Assembly: GCA_963842775.1 (NCBI GenBank)
Contig: CAWJHQ010000005.1
Coordinates: forward strand, 248,001 to 312,000
From: R-RK-3 sp963842775
GTDB taxonomy: Bacteria; Pseudomonadota; Alphaproteobacteria; Rhizobiales; Rhodomicrobiaceae
Reading direction: 5' to 3'
DNA length: 64,000 nt
The position numbers and the translations under genes were made by a program. Shown here one piece after another: positions 8,862 through 17,370 of this stretch (within the stretch, counting starts at the first letter, position 1; every line of letters begins with the position of its first letter). The notes beneath the pieces were generated by a model. It was not told where the DNA came from. It ran no database searches and saw only the letters and a program-made list of their open reading frames with translations.

Positions 8862-9485
8862 ATGCGAAAGCCGCAGGCCAGCTTAGTGATTTGCCGCCTC
8901 GGAGGTCCGCTGCTATTCCTAGCTGCGGCGCTCAGCCTTGTCTATGCCCTGCCCTTGGTCGTCCCACCGGTCAAAGCAGAAAAAACAGTCAATGAGAAGG
9001 CAGGGACACAGAATAGCGCCGCGGAAATTTTGCGAGACAATTCAATCCTCCCGGAAGCTGTGGGCCGCATCCGCGCGGCGATGCTCAGCGCGGCCATGAG
9101 CGGCGACATCGAAGCGCTGCGGGTTCCGGTCCAAATGAACGAAATTCCGCCCATGGTCGCCAGGGAGAAAATCTCCGATCCCGTGGACTATTGGCGCAAG
9201 ATCGCGCGCGACGGTGAGGGGCGGGAAATCATGGCGATCATGGTCGAGCTGTTCCGCACCGGTTTCGTCCGCAAGGCGCCGGGAACCGATGACGAAATGT
9301 ATATCTGGCCGTATTTCGCCGAAGTCCCGCTCGACAAGCTCACCCCCGCCCAGGAGGTGGAACTGCTGACGCTGGTCACGCCCGATCAGTTGAAGGCGAT
9401 GCGCGCCTCAGGCAAATACGACCATTACCGGATCGGCATCGCGCATGACGGCACCTGGCATTTCTTTTGGAATGGGGTGGAGTGA
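8862..9485 (+). CDS. Secreted or membrane-anchored protein of unknown function
   Basis: The start at 8862 is supported by AGGAG nine bases upstream. An N-terminal hydrophobic segment (GGPLLFLAAALSLVYALPLVV) acts as a signal peptide or anchor. The mature domain contains DPVDYWRKIARDGEGREIMAIM and ends DGTWHFFWNGVE, a pattern shared with hypothetical proteins of Hyphomicrobiales. No catalytic motif was recognised. Its last 60 bases overlap the 3' end of the convergent pyrC. Confidence 0.65.
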   Translation: MRKPQASLVICRLGGPLLFLAAALSLVYALPLVVPPVKAEKTVNEKAGTQNSAAEILRDNSILPEAVGRIRAAMLSAAMSGDIEALRVPVQMNEIPPMVAREKISDPVDYWRKIARDGEGREIMAIMVELFRTGFVRKAPGTDDEMYIWPYFAEVPLDKLTPAQEVELLTLVTPDQLKAMRASGKYDHYRIGIAHDGTWHFFWNGVE

Positions 9486-10852
9486 CAATCGTCACCCTCA
9501 AACCCGTATCGCCGATTGAATCCCGCCAGCGTCTCCAGGAAGCGGACCGGTTGCCCCGTTGCCGCCGCGACGATCGCCCCGTCGCGCATGACGATGCGGC
9601 CCCTGACGATCGTGGCCATCGGCCAGCCCGTCACCTCCCAGCCATCATAAGGCATCCACCCGCAGCGGCTGGCGCTCCAATCATTGGTGATGGTGCGCTC
9701 GGCCTTCAGGTCGACGAGCGTCAGGTCGGCGTCGTAGCCCAGGGCGATGCGGCCCTTTCCCGCGATGCCATAGACCCGCGCGGGGCCGGTGCTGGTCAGA
9801 TCGGCGAAACGCTGCAGGGTCAAGGCGCCGGCATTCACCCGGTTGAGCATGAGCGGCACCAGCGTCTGCACGCCGGGCATTCCCGAAGGCGAGGCGGGAT
9901 AGGGCTTCGCCTTGGCCTCCAGCGTGTGCGGCGCATGATCGGAGCCGATCGTGTCGACCAGCCCCTGGCGCAGCGCGTTCCAAAGCGCGGCGCGCTCGGC
10001 CTCTTCGCGCAAGGGCGGATTCATTTGCGCATGGGTGCCGAGGTGCTCATAGGCCGAAGGCGCGGCCAGCATCAGGTGATGCGGCGTCGCCTCCACCGTG
10101 GCGATGTCGCGATTGGCCGCCAGCAGCTCCAACTCGCCGGCCGTCGAGACATGCAGGATGTGCACGCGGGCGCCGGTCTCGCGCGCCAACGCCAGGAGAT
10201 CGCGCGTCGCCATGATCGCGGCCTCAGGGTCGCGCCATTCGGAATGGCTGGATGGGTCTCCCTCGCGGCACAGGGTCTTGCGCGCATTGAGACGCGCTTC
10301 GTCCTCGCAATGAAACGCGACGCGCCGCCGCGCCTTCGAAAGCAGCGCCCGCAACAGCGCCGGGTCGTCGACCAGCAGATTGCCGGTGGACGACCCCATG
10401 AACACTTTGATCGCCGCCGCGCCTTCGAGGCGTTCGAGCCGTGCCAGTTCGTCGATATTGTCCGTTGTCGCGCCGGGATAGAAGGCGAAGTCGCAATGCA
10501 TCCGGCCCCGGCCCCGCGCCACCTTGTCGGCCAGCGTTTCGGCGGTCGTCGTCGGCGGATTGGTGTTCGGCATCTCGAATACCGCCGTGACGCCGCCCAG
10601 CACGGCGGCGCGGCTGCCGCTTTCGAGATCCTCGCGATCCTCGCCGCCCGGCTCGCGGAAATGCACATGGCTGTCGATCACGCCGGGCAAGACATGCAGG
10701 CCACGCGCGTCGAAATAGTCCCCGGCCGCTTCGCGCTGAATGCGGCCAAGCTGCGCGAACCGTCCGCCACTGATGCCGATGTCGCCCTCCCAGACGCCAT
10801 CCTGGTTGACGATCATGCCGCCGCCGATCACCAGATCGAACCGCTGAGCCAT
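9425..10852 (-). CDS. pyrC: Dihydroorotase (class I)
   Basis: Amidohydrolase of pyrimidine synthesis converting carbamoyl-aspartate to dihydroorotate. The metal ligands are visible: HxH in DSHVHFREPG, the carboxylated Lys in AIKVFMGSSTGN, His in HILHVSTAGE and Asp in IGSDHAPH. The start at 10852 (MAQRFDLVIGGG) has GGAAGGA upstream; an ATG at 10894 is further from homology. The last 30 or so residues past PVRFLETL look non-homologous and run into the convergent gene, so the true stop may have been displaced by a small indel near 9510. Confidence 0.88.
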   Translation of the reverse strand: MAQRFDLVIGGGMIVNQDGVWEGDIGISGGRFAQLGRIQREAAGDYFDARGLHVLPGVIDSHVHFREPGGEDREDLESGSRAAVLGGVTAVFEMPNTNPPTTTAETLADKVARGRGRMHCDFAFYPGATTDNIDELARLERLEGAAAIKVFMGSSTGNLLVDDPALLRALLSKARRRVAFHCEDEARLNARKTLCREGDPSSHSEWRDPEAAIMATRDLLALARETGARVHILHVSTAGELELLAANRDIATVEATPHHLMLAAPSAYEHLGTHAQMNPPLREEAERAALWNALRQGLVDTIGSDHAPHTLEAKAKPYPASPSGMPGVQTLVPLMLNRVNAGALTLQRFADLTSTGPARVYGIAGKGRIALGYDADLTLVDLKAERTITNDWSASRCGWMPYDGWEVTGWPMATIVRGRIVMRDGAIVAAATGQPVRFLETLAGFNRRYGFEGDDCHSTPFQKKCQVPSCAMPIR

Positions 10853-10967
10853 GAAACTATCCTTCCTGAGCAGGGGCCTTTGGAACGACGACACCGCAGG
10901 TCCGTTTCATATGCATCTGTAAGGTGCGCAATCGCCCTTTCAGCGGTCAACCACCTGAACACAGGTT

Positions 10968-11192
10968 ATGAACATGATGGATGAACCCAGGAAAGTGCCA
11001 GCGGAAACGCCCGATCCGAACGAAGATCCGGACAAGGAAGAGAAATTGGATGAGGCGGTCGCGGATTCCATGATCGCCAGCGATCCTCCCGCCAGCGTAT
11101 CGAAAGGACAGCCGACGGCGCCTCCACGGCGGCCCAAGAACCTCGGCGAAGCTGACAAGCGCAGTCATCCCGGCAAAAGCGAGCACGGCTGA
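10968..11192 (+). CDS. Small acidic hydrophilic protein, 74 aa
   Basis: Residues 1-40 are rich in Asp, Glu and Pro (DPNEDPDKEEKLDEAVADSM), followed by a basic tail (RRPKNLGEADKRSHPGK). No hydrophobic core, so probably disordered. It is divergent from pyrC and directly upstream of ygfZ with a 55-bp gap. The family is unknown; coding status rests on an open frame and reasonable codon use. Confidence 0.45.
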   Translation: MNMMDEPRKVPAETPDPNEDPDKEEKLDEAVADSMIASDPPASVSKGQPTAPPRRPKNLGEADKRSHPGKSEHG

Positions 11193-11247
11193 TTGCGCCG
11201 AAGCGTCATGTGGCTTACCTAGGATGATGGATATTTAAGGATCGCCT

Positions 11248-12126
11248 ATGTCCTCCAGCCAAATGACGCTGTTGCCGGATCGGGGCCTCGTCGAAGTGCG
11301 GGGTCCCGACGCCGCCGTCTTCCTTCAGGACCTCGTGACCAACGACGTCGAGAGCATCAAGCCCGGTGAGGCGATATTCGCCGGCCTGCTGACCCCGCAG
11401 GGCAAGATCCTCTGCGATTTTCTGATCCATATGCGCGATCCGGAAAGCTATTGGCTGGATTGCATGCGCGATCAGGCCGAGACCATCGTCAAGCGGCTCT
11501 CAATGTACAAATTGCGCGCCAAGGCGGAGATCACCGATCGCTCCGGCGAGCTTGCCGTCGGCGCTGTGTGGGGCGAGACGCCACGCGAAGGCGACGGCGC
11601 ATTCCTCGCAATGTATGACGATCCGCGCTATTCGCCGCTCGGCGGGCGCTTCGTCATCGCGGCCGGTCAGTCCGGACCGGCGAACCTCGCCCCCGCGAGC
11701 TCCTATCATACGCACCGCGTCTCGCTGGCGGTGCCCCAGGGCGGGCTCGACTATGCCTATGGCGAGGCCTTCCCGCACGAAGCCTGCTTCGATGAACTGC
11801 ACGGGGTGGACTTCGACAAGGGCTGCTATGTCGGCCAGGAAGTCGTCTCGCGCATGCATCATCGCGGAATAGCCAAGACGCGCATCGCCGCGATCGAGGC
11901 GAGCGCGCCGCTCGACACGGTCGGCGCCGAGATACACGCGGGCGAGTTTCCCGTTGGCACGCTCGGCTCGATGGATGGAACGCACGGCATCGCCATGCTC
12001 CGCCTCGACCGCATCGACGAGGCGGCACGCCACGGCATCCCCTTGCGTATCGGAGACACGATCATCACCGCGCGGACGCCGCCCTGGGCCAGCTATTCCG
12101 TGCCATCCGGAAAGGCTGCGATGTGA
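11248..12126 (+). CDS. ygfZ: tRNA-modifying protein YgfZ (folate-binding, GcvT-like)
   Basis: Aminomethyltransferase-fold protein needed for repair or assembly of certain [4Fe-4S] enzymes. The diagnostic motif KGCYVGQEV, with its essential Cys, is near residue 190, and the N-terminal GcvT-like region (FLQDLVTNDVESIKPGEAIFAGLLTPQGK, split) is intact. 292 aa, normal for the family. ATG 11248 follows AAGGA-type sequence. It overlaps tag by 4 bases (ATGTGA), so the two are translationally coupled. Confidence 0.9.
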   Translation: MSSSQMTLLPDRGLVEVRGPDAAVFLQDLVTNDVESIKPGEAIFAGLLTPQGKILCDFLIHMRDPESYWLDCMRDQAETIVKRLSMYKLRAKAEITDRSGELAVGAVWGETPREGDGAFLAMYDDPRYSPLGGRFVIAAGQSGPANLAPASSYHTHRVSLAVPQGGLDYAYGEAFPHEACFDELHGVDFDKGCYVGQEVVSRMHHRGIAKTRIAAIEASAPLDTVGAEIHAGEFPVGTLGSMDGTHGIAMLRLDRIDEAARHGIPLRIGDTIITARTPPWASYSVPSGKAAM

Positions 12127-12707
12127 CCGACACGCGCTGCGGCTGGGTGAGCGAAGAGCCGATCTACGTCACCTACCATGACGAGGAATGGGGCGTGCCC
12201 AATGGCGACAGCCGGGCGCTGTTCGAGAAGATCATCCTCGAAGGCTTCCAGGCGGGGCTGTCCTGGATCACCATCCTGCGCAAGCGCGAGCATTTTCGGC
12301 GCGTCTTCGACAATTTCGATGCGCAGAAAATCGCCAGCTACGGGGAGAAGAAGAAGGCGGCGCTGCTCGGCGATCCCGGCATCATCCGCAACCGGCTGAA
12401 GGTCGACGCGGCCATCGCCAATGCGCAGGCCTATCTGGCGCTGTCGGAGAAGCAGAGCCTGGCTTCCTTCTTCTGGGATTTTGTCGACGGCAAGCCGATC
12501 CAGAACCGCTTCACCGCACTGTCCGAGGTGCCGCCGGAAACGCCGCTCAGCCGCGCGATCTCCAAGGCGCTGAAGGGGCACGGCTTCCGCTTCGTCGGCC
12601 CCACGACGATCTATGCGATGATGCAGTCCAGCGGGATCGTCAATGACCACGTGATGAGCTGTCACCGTCACGATCATTGCGCCGGGCTGAAGCCGCATCT
12701 GCGCTAA
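12123..12707 (+). CDS. tag: DNA-3-methyladenine glycosylase I
   Basis: Base-excision repair enzyme removing 3-methyladenine. It begins at GTG 12123, inside the end of ygfZ (TDTRCGWV). The zinc snap residues are Cys near the N-terminus (RCGWV), an early His (YHDEEWG), and His/Cys in the terminal CHRHDHC. The helix-hairpin-helix region and FEKIILEGFQAGLSW are typical. 194 aa, full length. Coupled to ygfZ. Confidence 0.92.
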   Translation: MTDTRCGWVSEEPIYVTYHDEEWGVPNGDSRALFEKIILEGFQAGLSWITILRKREHFRRVFDNFDAQKIASYGEKKKAALLGDPGIIRNRLKVDAAIANAQAYLALSEKQSLASFFWDFVDGKPIQNRFTALSEVPPETPLSRAISKALKGHGFRFVGPTTIYAMMQSSGIVNDHVMSCHRHDHCAGLKPHLR

Positions 12708-12874
12708 TTGGGCGTGAGCGGTTTCGTCATGAAGCCGGCGGCCGATAGACGATCTCAAGCTCTCGCTCTTTGCCGACTCTCAGGCCGAGCTTTCGCTCTT
12801 GCGTCAACCGCGCGCCGGATGGGAAAAGCTGTGACATGGGCGCAGCGCCGGTTCGGCAACAGAGAGGCAGCGGA

Positions 12875-13480
12875 ATGACACGAGCAGTGATCTTCGATAT
12901 TGGCGGGGTGCTCATCGATTGGAATCCGAGATATCTCTATTCCAAGCTGCTCCAGGACGAAGCCGCCATCAAAGCGTTTCTGGTCGAAATCGGCTTTAAC
13001 GAATGGAACCGTCGGCTTGACGCGGGCGGCCTCTGGGAGCCTGCCATCGCCGAGCTGGTTGCCCGGCATCCGCATCACAAGGCGCTGATCGAGGCCGCTC
13101 ATCTTCGCTGGCACGAGATGCTTCCCGGCGACATCCCCGGCACCGTCGCGATCCTGGAGCGGCTTTCGCGGCAAGGGGTGCCGCTCTATGCAATAACCAA
13201 TTACTCGACGGAAAAGTGGATCGAGACGCAGGCGCGATTTCCGTTCTTCGGCCATTTCCGCGACATCGTGGTCTCCGGCGACGAAAAGATGCTGAAGCCG
13301 GATGCGGCGATCTTTCAGCTCTGCTTGCAGCGCAATGGTCTTGAGCCGGACGCTTGCGTATTCATCGATGACGTGCCGCACAATGTCGCCGGCGCGGCGG
13401 CCGTGGGGATCGACGGCATCCTCTTCGAGACCCCTGAAAAGCTGTCTGCCGACCTGACCGCTCGGGGTCTCCTGCAATGA
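12875..13480 (+). CDS. HAD-superfamily hydrolase
   Basis: Haloacid dehalogenase fold, about 200 aa. Motif I is VIFDIGGVLIDW, where the second Asp of the usual DxD is replaced by Gly, motif II is AITNYS, Lys is in KMLKPDAAIF, and the acidic motif is VFIDDVPHNV. The YihX/epoxide hydrolase N-terminal-like branch (FDIGGVL) has this motif I. Start MTRAVIFD at 12875. It stands alone between tag and a minus-strand gene. The substrate is unknown. Confidence 0.82.
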   Translation: MTRAVIFDIGGVLIDWNPRYLYSKLLQDEAAIKAFLVEIGFNEWNRRLDAGGLWEPAIAELVARHPHHKALIEAAHLRWHEMLPGDIPGTVAILERLSRQGVPLYAITNYSTEKWIETQARFPFFGHFRDIVVSGDEKMLKPDAAIFQLCLQRNGLEPDACVFIDDVPHNVAGAAAVGIDGILFETPEKLSADLTARGLLQ

Positions 13481-13540
13481 CCTGCTATATGAGCGATGGG
13501 TGAAGTCAGCCCGTTTCCGCCTGCAATTCCCCGTATGCGA

Positions 13541-14707
13541 TCAGGACAGCATGGGATTATGGGTGATGGCGCGCAAATCGTCGCGATGGCCGAAGGACCA
13601 CAAGACCCAGCCCAGATGGGAGCTTTGGCCCTCCAGGCGAAGCTCCACTTCAGAGGGGGCGGCCAGATTGCCGCCAAGGCCCGCACAGGCGTGGGTGATC
13701 GCCCGCATGATGCGCTTTCCCTTGTCCGCCATCTCGCCCTTGCGAACATGCGACCGGCAGATCAGCCCCTCCTTTGGCCATAGCATGGACCGGCCAAGCT
13801 GGTTTTCGCCAAAAATCCACATGAAGCCCTTTTCCATGGCCTCGCGGGCGAACTCGACTCCATGCTTTTCGGCATGTTGGAGGAATGACGGCGCCATGCC
13901 GTCCTGATGCACCGAATAGACTTCGTAAAAATCGACGACGCGCCCGGCGGGCGTATAGAAAAACCAGGGCCACTCGCCTTGCGGCCCTTGCAGCGAAATG
14001 AGCTTCCGCGTGCAGCGATTGGCAAGATCGAGCGCACGGCGGTCCCCGCACCACTCGCCGTAAATATAGCAGGCAAGCGTAAGATAGCTATTCGTCGCGA
14101 AGGAGGAAAATCGGCGCCGCAAGCCGGTCGATTCATCGTAGAACAGGCAGCTTTCGCAACTGTAATTCTGGTCGAGATGGGCGAACAAATCTTTGGCGAC
14201 GGGCCCGAGTTCCGGCATGTTGCGCTTGGCCTGCTCCACGCAGCCAATCAGGATCATCGCCAGATCCTGGGCGCGGAATTTCATCCAGCCTTCCCGGTCG
14301 GCGATGAGCGATTGAATATCGGAAAGCGTGCGCAGCGGGATGTCGAACTCAAGTTCGGCTCCGGCCCAGAGGGCCATGCCATAGGCATATTTGGGTGACG
14401 GAAGTTTCGGAACCTTGACGACGTTCTCAAGGAATGTCTGCTGCAGATCGAAATCGTGGATCGGCCCCAAATGGCGGATGCGCGAAAGCCCGAGCAGGAC
14501 GTTGAGCGTGTAGAAGACGTCGCTTTCCGGGATCGATTGGTTGGGCTGAGGCCGCCCATCCAGATGATAGATATGCGACCACCGGCCCTTTTGCGGCATC
14601 CAGCAACTGTCCAGCCCCCGCAGGACGAACTCGGTTAGCGGTGAAGCGAGCGCCATGCCCGGAATGAGAGGCGTCTTGGGGGCCTGCGCCCTGATCTGCT
14701 CAAGCAT
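13541..14707 (-). CDS. Alpha/alpha-toroid-like protein of unknown function
   Basis: 388 aa from MLEQIRAQ. No signal peptide. Regularly spaced helical repeats with aromatic residues (YAYGMALWAGAELEFDIP; SYLTLACYIYGEWCGDRRAL; GEWPWFFYTPAGRVVDFYEV) and a conserved-looking SVHQDGMAPSFL suggest an (alpha/alpha)-barrel like those of polysaccharide-active or terpenoid-cyclase-fold proteins. I do not recognise the family and see no confirmed catalytic motif. It is monocistronic and convergent with the HAD gene. Confidence 0.6.
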   Translation of the reverse strand: MLEQIRAQAPKTPLIPGMALASPLTEFVLRGLDSCWMPQKGRWSHIYHLDGRPQPNQSIPESDVFYTLNVLLGLSRIRHLGPIHDFDLQQTFLENVVKVPKLPSPKYAYGMALWAGAELEFDIPLRTLSDIQSLIADREGWMKFRAQDLAMILIGCVEQAKRNMPELGPVAKDLFAHLDQNYSCESCLFYDESTGLRRRFSSFATNSYLTLACYIYGEWCGDRRALDLANRCTRKLISLQGPQGEWPWFFYTPAGRVVDFYEVYSVHQDGMAPSFLQHAEKHGVEFAREAMEKGFMWIFGENQLGRSMLWPKEGLICRSHVRKGEMADKGKRIMRAITHACAGLGGNLAAPSEVELRLEGQSSHLGWVLWSFGHRDDLRAITHNPMLS

Positions 14708-14879
14708 GTCACCGTTCCTGAAGTCCGGCGGCACCCGGCATGGAAGCCGCAAATCGAAAATTGGACGAGTACACTACGTAGCAGAACAATCACAGGTTGC
14801 AATTCACCTCATGCGCAGTCCACAGCTCTCCTTCGCGGTTTTCGGATTTACGCTGACGGATGGCGCTTGGCGCCCGCCG

Positions 14880-15493
14880 CTACCACAATTCCGCCTTGGC
14901 GCGCGCCGGCCAGGCCTTGTCATACTCTTCGCCGCCGAGCGCGTTCGAGGTCAGCGCGGCGACGATTTGCCCAGCCGTGGGAAGGCTGGCGGGATCGACA
15001 TGCCGCTCCGGATTCCACAGCTCGGAGCGCAGGATGGCGCGAGCGCATTGCATGTAGACGGCATCGATGCTGATCACGATCACCGAACGCGGCGCCTTGC
15101 CGTCGACCGCGAAAGGACGCCAGCAATTCCGGATCGACCGAGATCTGCGCCCTGCCATTGACGCGCAGCGTAACGCCGGAGCCGGGCACGATGAACAGCA
15201 GCCCGACGCGCGGATCCCGAATGATGTTGCGCAGCGAGATCGACGCGGTTGTTGCCGCGCCGGTCCGGCATCATCAGCGTTTTTTCATCGTGAATGCGCA
15301 CGAAGCCCGGCAGGTCGCCGCGCGGCGTGCAATCGAGACCTTCCGGCCCGCTGGTCGCCAGCGTGACGAAAGGCGAGGCGGTGATGAACGCCGCATAATG
15401 CGGCGTGACCCGGTCGACCTCTTTCAGGATCGAGGCCGGAACAGGCTCGCCGTAAAGCGCTTCCAGCTGCTCGATAGTGTCGATCGTGGTCAT
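14880..15493 (-). CDS. Pyridoxamine 5'-phosphate oxidase-fold protein, frameshifted
   Basis: FMN-binding split-barrel of the PPOX DR2398/MSMEG type: residues 1-70 carry ATSGPEGLDCTPRGDLPGFV and MPDRRGNNR. The frame breaks near 15240 (NNR to NIIRDPRVGLLF) and near 15110 (LLASF to AVDGKAPRSVI); the C-terminus ends DKAWPARAKAELW. All three segments are conserved family pieces, so this is one gene with two small insertions. Likely a flavin-dependent oxidoreductase or FMN-binding protein; the substrate is unknown. Confidence 0.72.
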
Positions 15494-15525
15494 GGCTCAC
15501 CCGCACTGAAGGAGGCGCTAATATC

Positions 15526-16593
15526 TCATGCCAGCGCGGGATAATCCACATAGCCCTCCGCACCGGCCGTGTAGAAGGTCGCCGTATCCCAATTGTTCAG
15601 CGGGGCGTCTTCGCGCAACCGGCGGACCAGATCGGGATTGGCGAGGAACGCCTTGCCGAACGCGACGGCGTCGGCCTCTCCGGCGGCGATCATCTGCTCG
15701 GCATGGCCTTTCTTGAAGCGCTCATTGACGATGTAGACGCCGCCGAACGCCGCTTTCAGCTTCGGCCCGAGGCTGTCGTCCGCGAGGTGTTCCCGCGCGC
15801 AGATGAAGGCGATCTCGCGCCTGCCCAGTTCGACCGCGACATGGGTGAAGGTCCCGGCGAGATTGCTGTCGCCCATCGAATGCGCATCGCCGCGCGGCGC
15901 AAGGTGCATGCCGACGCGCCCGGGCCCCCAGACGGAGATCACGGCGTCGGTGACTTCCAGCATCAGCCGGGCGCGCTGCTCGATGGCGCCGCCATAGGCG
16001 TCGGTGCGATGGTTCGAGATGTCCTGCAGGAACTGGTCGAGCAGGTAGCCGTTGGCGCCATGGATTTCGACGCCGTCGAAACCGGCCGCCTTGGCGTTCT
16101 CGGCGCCGCGCCGGTAGGCTTCGATGATCGCGGGGATCTCGCTGATTTCGAGCGCGCGCGGCACGGGATAGGGCTGCTCCGGCCGCACCAGGCTGACATT
16201 GCCGTTGGCCGCGATGGCGCTCGGCGCAACGGGCGGGTCGCCGTTCAGAAACATCGGATGGGAAATGCGCCCCACATGCCAGAGCTGGAGGAAAATGCGC
16301 CCGCCCGCATCGTGAACGGCCTTGGTCGTCAGCTTCCAGCCTTCGACCTGCTCAGCCGACCAGATGCCCGGCGTCCCGGCATAGCCGACGCCCATCGGCG
16401 TGACCGAGGTCGCCTCGGTGATGATCAGCCCGGCCTCGGCACGCTGCGCATAATATTCGGCCATGAGCGCATTCGGCATGCGCTCGTCGCCGGCGCGGCT
16501 GCGCGTCATCGGCGCCATGATGATGCGGTTGGGCAGCCGAAGCTCGCCGGCATCGAGCGGTTCGAAAAGGATGCTCACGGGTTTGGTCTCCAT
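15526..16593 (-). CDS. Old yellow enzyme-type alkene reductase
   Basis: TIM-barrel NADH:flavin oxidoreductase, 355 aa from METKPVSILF. FMN contacts: IIMAPMTRSRAG, GRIFLQLWHVGR, and a catalytic His/Asn pair in GVEIHGANGYLLDQFL; a terminal AVAFGKAFLANPDLV follows. It reduces activated alkenes or nitro compounds using NAD(P)H (NemA/OYE group). The frame stays open far upstream, but homology begins at 16593. It is divergent from an ArsR regulator across a 22-bp operator-like palindrome, like nemR-nemA style reactive-electrophile circuits. Confidence 0.9.
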   Translation of the reverse strand: METKPVSILFEPLDAGELRLPNRIIMAPMTRSRAGDERMPNALMAEYYAQRAEAGLIITEATSVTPMGVGYAGTPGIWSAEQVEGWKLTTKAVHDAGGRIFLQLWHVGRISHPMFLNGDPPVAPSAIAANGNVSLVRPEQPYPVPRALEISEIPAIIEAYRRGAENAKAAGFDGVEIHGANGYLLDQFLQDISNHRTDAYGGAIEQRARLMLEVTDAVISVWGPGRVGMHLAPRGDAHSMGDSNLAGTFTHVAVELGRREIAFICAREHLADDSLGPKLKAAFGGVYIVNERFKKGHAEQMIAAGEADAVAFGKAFLANPDLVRRLREDAPLNNWDTATFYTAGAEGYVDYPALA

Positions 16594-16671
16594 TGGCGCG
16601 GGATTGCCGGCGGGGGTTCTGCGAGGCGCGGCTTTGCTGTAAGACGAATGCAATGGCCACGCCAACATTCT

Positions 16672-16693
16672 ATATTCGACGAACATCGAATAT
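16672..16693. promoter_or_regulatory. Operator-like palindrome between OYE and ArsR genes
   Basis: ATATTCGA-cgaaca-TCGAATAT: perfect 8-bp arms with a 6-bp spacer, midway between the divergent start codons at 16593 and 16711. This fits an ArsR-family dimer site controlling both genes. Confidence 0.7.
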
Positions 16694-16710
16694 GTAGTAG
16701 GTTTTGTCGC

Positions 16711-17022
16711 ATGAAGCAACTCGAGCATCCGAACCCGGACGAAATGACGCTCACCGGCGTGCTCGGAGCGCTCAGCGATCCGGTGCGGCTTTCCATCGTC
16801 AATCAGCTTGCCGGCTGCGATGAACGCGGCTCGAGCGAGTTCGATTGCGACATCGCCAATTCCACGCTCAGCCATCATTTGAAGGTGCTGCGCCTCGCCG
16901 GCATCATCCAGCACCGCAAGGAAGGCACGCGCTGTTTCGTCTCCGTCCGGCCCGATCTGGAGAAGGCTTTTCCCGGACTGCTCGCCTCCGTTCTGCGGTT
17001 TCATCAGCCCGTGCAGAGCTGA
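16711..17022 (+). CDS. ArsR-family winged-helix repressor
   Basis: 103 aa. The HTH ArsR fold is clear: GALSDPVRLSIVNQLAGCDE, then STLSHHLKVLRLAGIIQHRKEGTR (recognition helix and wing, split). No obvious CxC metal motif; Cys residues at CDERGSSEFDCD (C-x9-C-type spacing) could sense thiol-reactive compounds rather than metal. Divergent from the old yellow enzyme gene, so it probably represses that gene and itself through the palindrome at 16672-16693. Confidence 0.9.
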   Translation: MKQLEHPNPDEMTLTGVLGALSDPVRLSIVNQLAGCDERGSSEFDCDIANSTLSHHLKVLRLAGIIQHRKEGTRCFVSVRPDLEKAFPGLLASVLRFHQPVQS

Positions 17023-17185
17023 GCCAGGCGAGCGTTGCCGCGTCGCTGAGCAAACTTCGCATTGCACAAAGCTGAGGCATCGCCGCCTAAGCAACCGGCA
17101 TCCCCCGCGAAATCCGCTGCCCGCCCTGATCCGTCCATCCGCATAAAACGCCTGATTTACAGGGAAGGCCGCGCCTTGGCGCTTC

Positions 17186-17202
17186 TGGCACACGGCTTGC
17201 TT
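17186..17202 (+). promoter_or_regulatory. Sigma-54 promoter of the nitrate assimilation operon
   Basis: TGGCAC-ACGGC-TTGCTT: GG at 17187-17188 and GC at 17199-17200 have the exact -24/-12 spacing of RpoN promoters. The predicted transcription start is about 17212, so the leader to nrtA is about 160 nt. The arrangement implies control by an NtrC-type activator. Confidence 0.8.
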
Positions 17203-17225
17203 TAGCCTGGGCAGGAACATCCAAC

Positions 17226-17259
17226 GGCGCCCAATGAGGGGCGCTCCGGCAACGTCGCC
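17226..17259 (+). ncRNA. ANTAR-type two-hairpin RNA element in the nrtA leader
   Basis: Hairpin P1: GGCGCCC (17226-17232), hexaloop AATGAG, GGGCGCT (17239-17245). Hairpin P2: GGC (17248-17250), hexaloop AACGTC, GCC (17257-17259). Both loops have six nucleotides with A at position 1 and G at position 4, the defining features of ANTAR-protein RNA targets such as those of NasT, NasR and EutV. The P2 3' arm overlaps the 5' arm of the terminator at 17256-17310, so P2 binding would prevent termination. P2 has a short 3-bp stem, the weakest part of the call. Confidence 0.72.
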
Positions 17260-17310
17260 AAACTGGGGAGAGACCATCTGCGTCTCAGCTCGGTTTCGCG
17301 GCGTTTTTTT
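17256..17310 (+). terminator. Leader terminator upstream of nrtA (attenuator)
   Basis: A long hairpin: CGCC (17256-17259) pairs with GGCG (17300-17303), AAACTGGG (17260-17267) with CTCGGTTT-side bases 17289-17296, and GAGAC (17270-17274) with GTCTC (17282-17286), followed by seven T (17304-17310). It lies between the sigma-54 promoter and nrtA, so it would stop transcription unless antiterminated. Confidence 0.75.
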
Positions 17311-17370
17311 ATGGGCGGAGCGATGACGGTCCGCGGGCCTGCATCCGGCAATCGAATGAGGAAAGACAAG

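Noticed and set aside
17062..17080. NtrC enhancer site upstream of the sigma-54 promoter (TGCACAAAGCTGAGGCA)
   Set aside because: Only the left half matches the consensus TGCACC; position is suitable but similarity is poor.
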